Positions 13,541 to 13,861 of a stretch of DNA of 13,861 nucleotides are shown here, in pieces (positions within the stretch are counted from its first letter, which is position 1; each line of letters opens with the position of its first letter). The position numbers and the translations under genes were made by a program. The stretch lies in assembly GCA_044227665.1 (NCBI GenBank), contig JBGAWK010000061.1, positions 1-13,861 on the forward strand. Direction: 5' to 3'. This DNA is from JBGAWK01 sp044227665. GTDB taxonomy: Bacteria; Bacteroidota; Bacteroidia; Chitinophagales; JADIYW01. The notes under the pieces are model-generated. The model ran no database searches and was not told the DNA's origin. It saw only the letters and a program-made list of their open reading frames with translations.

Positions 13541-13861
13541 GATAAGCATTGAAGTAGATGAAAATATCTATATTTTTGCTCCCTAAGAATATATTTCCTA
13601 TAAAAAGAATCTGTATCCCACTACAACTAATTAGTACTAAACACCGCTAAGTAGCACACTACAAACAGAAACTTTATTATAGGCTTTGCGAGTCCAACGA
13701 GTCCTTGTTTGTTACCAACTTTGGCAAAGAGATTCTTTGGAAATTACAATATTTGACAAAAAGTTGTTGCAGAAATTAAATTATATTCACTTGAATCCAT
13801 TGCATACACAATGACAATTAGCCTAAAATAAACACCAACACAAATGTCCATTACTCCGCTT
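13541..13861 (+). other. Downstream 321 bp with no convincing gene
   Basis: No tRNA, rRNA or clear coding sequence is visible. An ATG-less frame is open from 13651 to its stop at 13777-13779 (42 codons, including ESNESLFVTNFGKEILWKL), which could be a gene remnant or chance. CGAGTCC is repeated at 13689-13695 and 13698-13704. ACTAATTAGT is a perfect palindrome near 13627-13636. An ATG at 13844, after an A-rich stretch, opens a frame (MSITPL) to the window end and could start the next gene, but six codons cannot be judged. Confidence 0.5.
13554..13577 (+). terminator. Weak terminator-like hairpin after pssA
   Basis: TAGAT (13555-13559) and ATCTA (1366-70 of this block, i.e. 13566-13570) can pair around a six-base loop, with one G-T pair extending the stem, followed by TATTTTT. 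The stem is short and AT-rich, so it would be a weak terminator at best. Confidence 0.28.

Noticed and set aside
13753..13787. TTGACA...TATATT as a sigma-70 type promoter
   Set aside because: The spacer is 23 bases, too long, and the other promoters here follow the Bacteroidota pattern.

Overview
The window reads as chromosomal DNA of a member of the Bacteroidota (low GC, roughly 40 percent by eye), probably a free-living Chitinophagales/Sphingobacteriales-like lineage; the exact lineage is inference. Supporting signs are TAnnTTTG-type -7 promoter boxes upstream of several genes, no recognisable Shine-Dalgarno sequences, a DUF3127 protein, a TlpA/ResA-type lipoprotein with a DUF4369-like N-terminus, and short acidic lipoboxes. 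There is no mobile element, CRISPR array, rRNA or tRNA that I can see. Coding density is high.

Layout. 1-1279 (+): the 3' end of trpB, then an extended short-chain dehydrogenase. 1285-3458 (-): a two-gene unit, UbiA-family prenyltransferase then a DprE1-like FAD oxidoreductase, with overlapping stop and start codons. Both resemble the mycobacterial enzymes that build decaprenyl-phosphoryl-arabinose. 3572-6114 (+): gatB, followed 2 nt later by a thioredoxin-fold lipoprotein. A terminator-like hairpin follows. 6213-8843 (-): a propionyl-CoA-carboxylase-type beta subunit and, downstream of it, a PhoD-like phosphoesterase lipoprotein. 8970-11024 (+): a DUF3127 protein with an SSB-like acidic tail, then ilvD. 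11025-11246: a 222 bp gap with an 84 percent AT stretch, two identical 13-mer palindromes 30 bp apart and a perfect DnaA box. 11247-13540 (+): dnaB and pssA. 13541-13861: no convincing gene.

Most genes are ordinary housekeeping functions (tryptophan and branched-chain amino-acid synthesis, Gln-tRNA formation, replication, phosphatidylserine synthesis). The parts most worth a second look are: (1) the UbiA/DprE1-like pair with a neighbouring SDR, suggesting a polyprenyl-phosphate pentose pathway outside Actinobacteria; (2) the oriC-like gap before dnaB; (3) SSB-type acidic tails on both the DUF3127 protein and DnaB; (4) -7 boxes so close to start codons that several mRNAs are predicted to be leaderless or nearly so. 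All assignments come from reading the sequence and from remembered family motifs; no database search was run.
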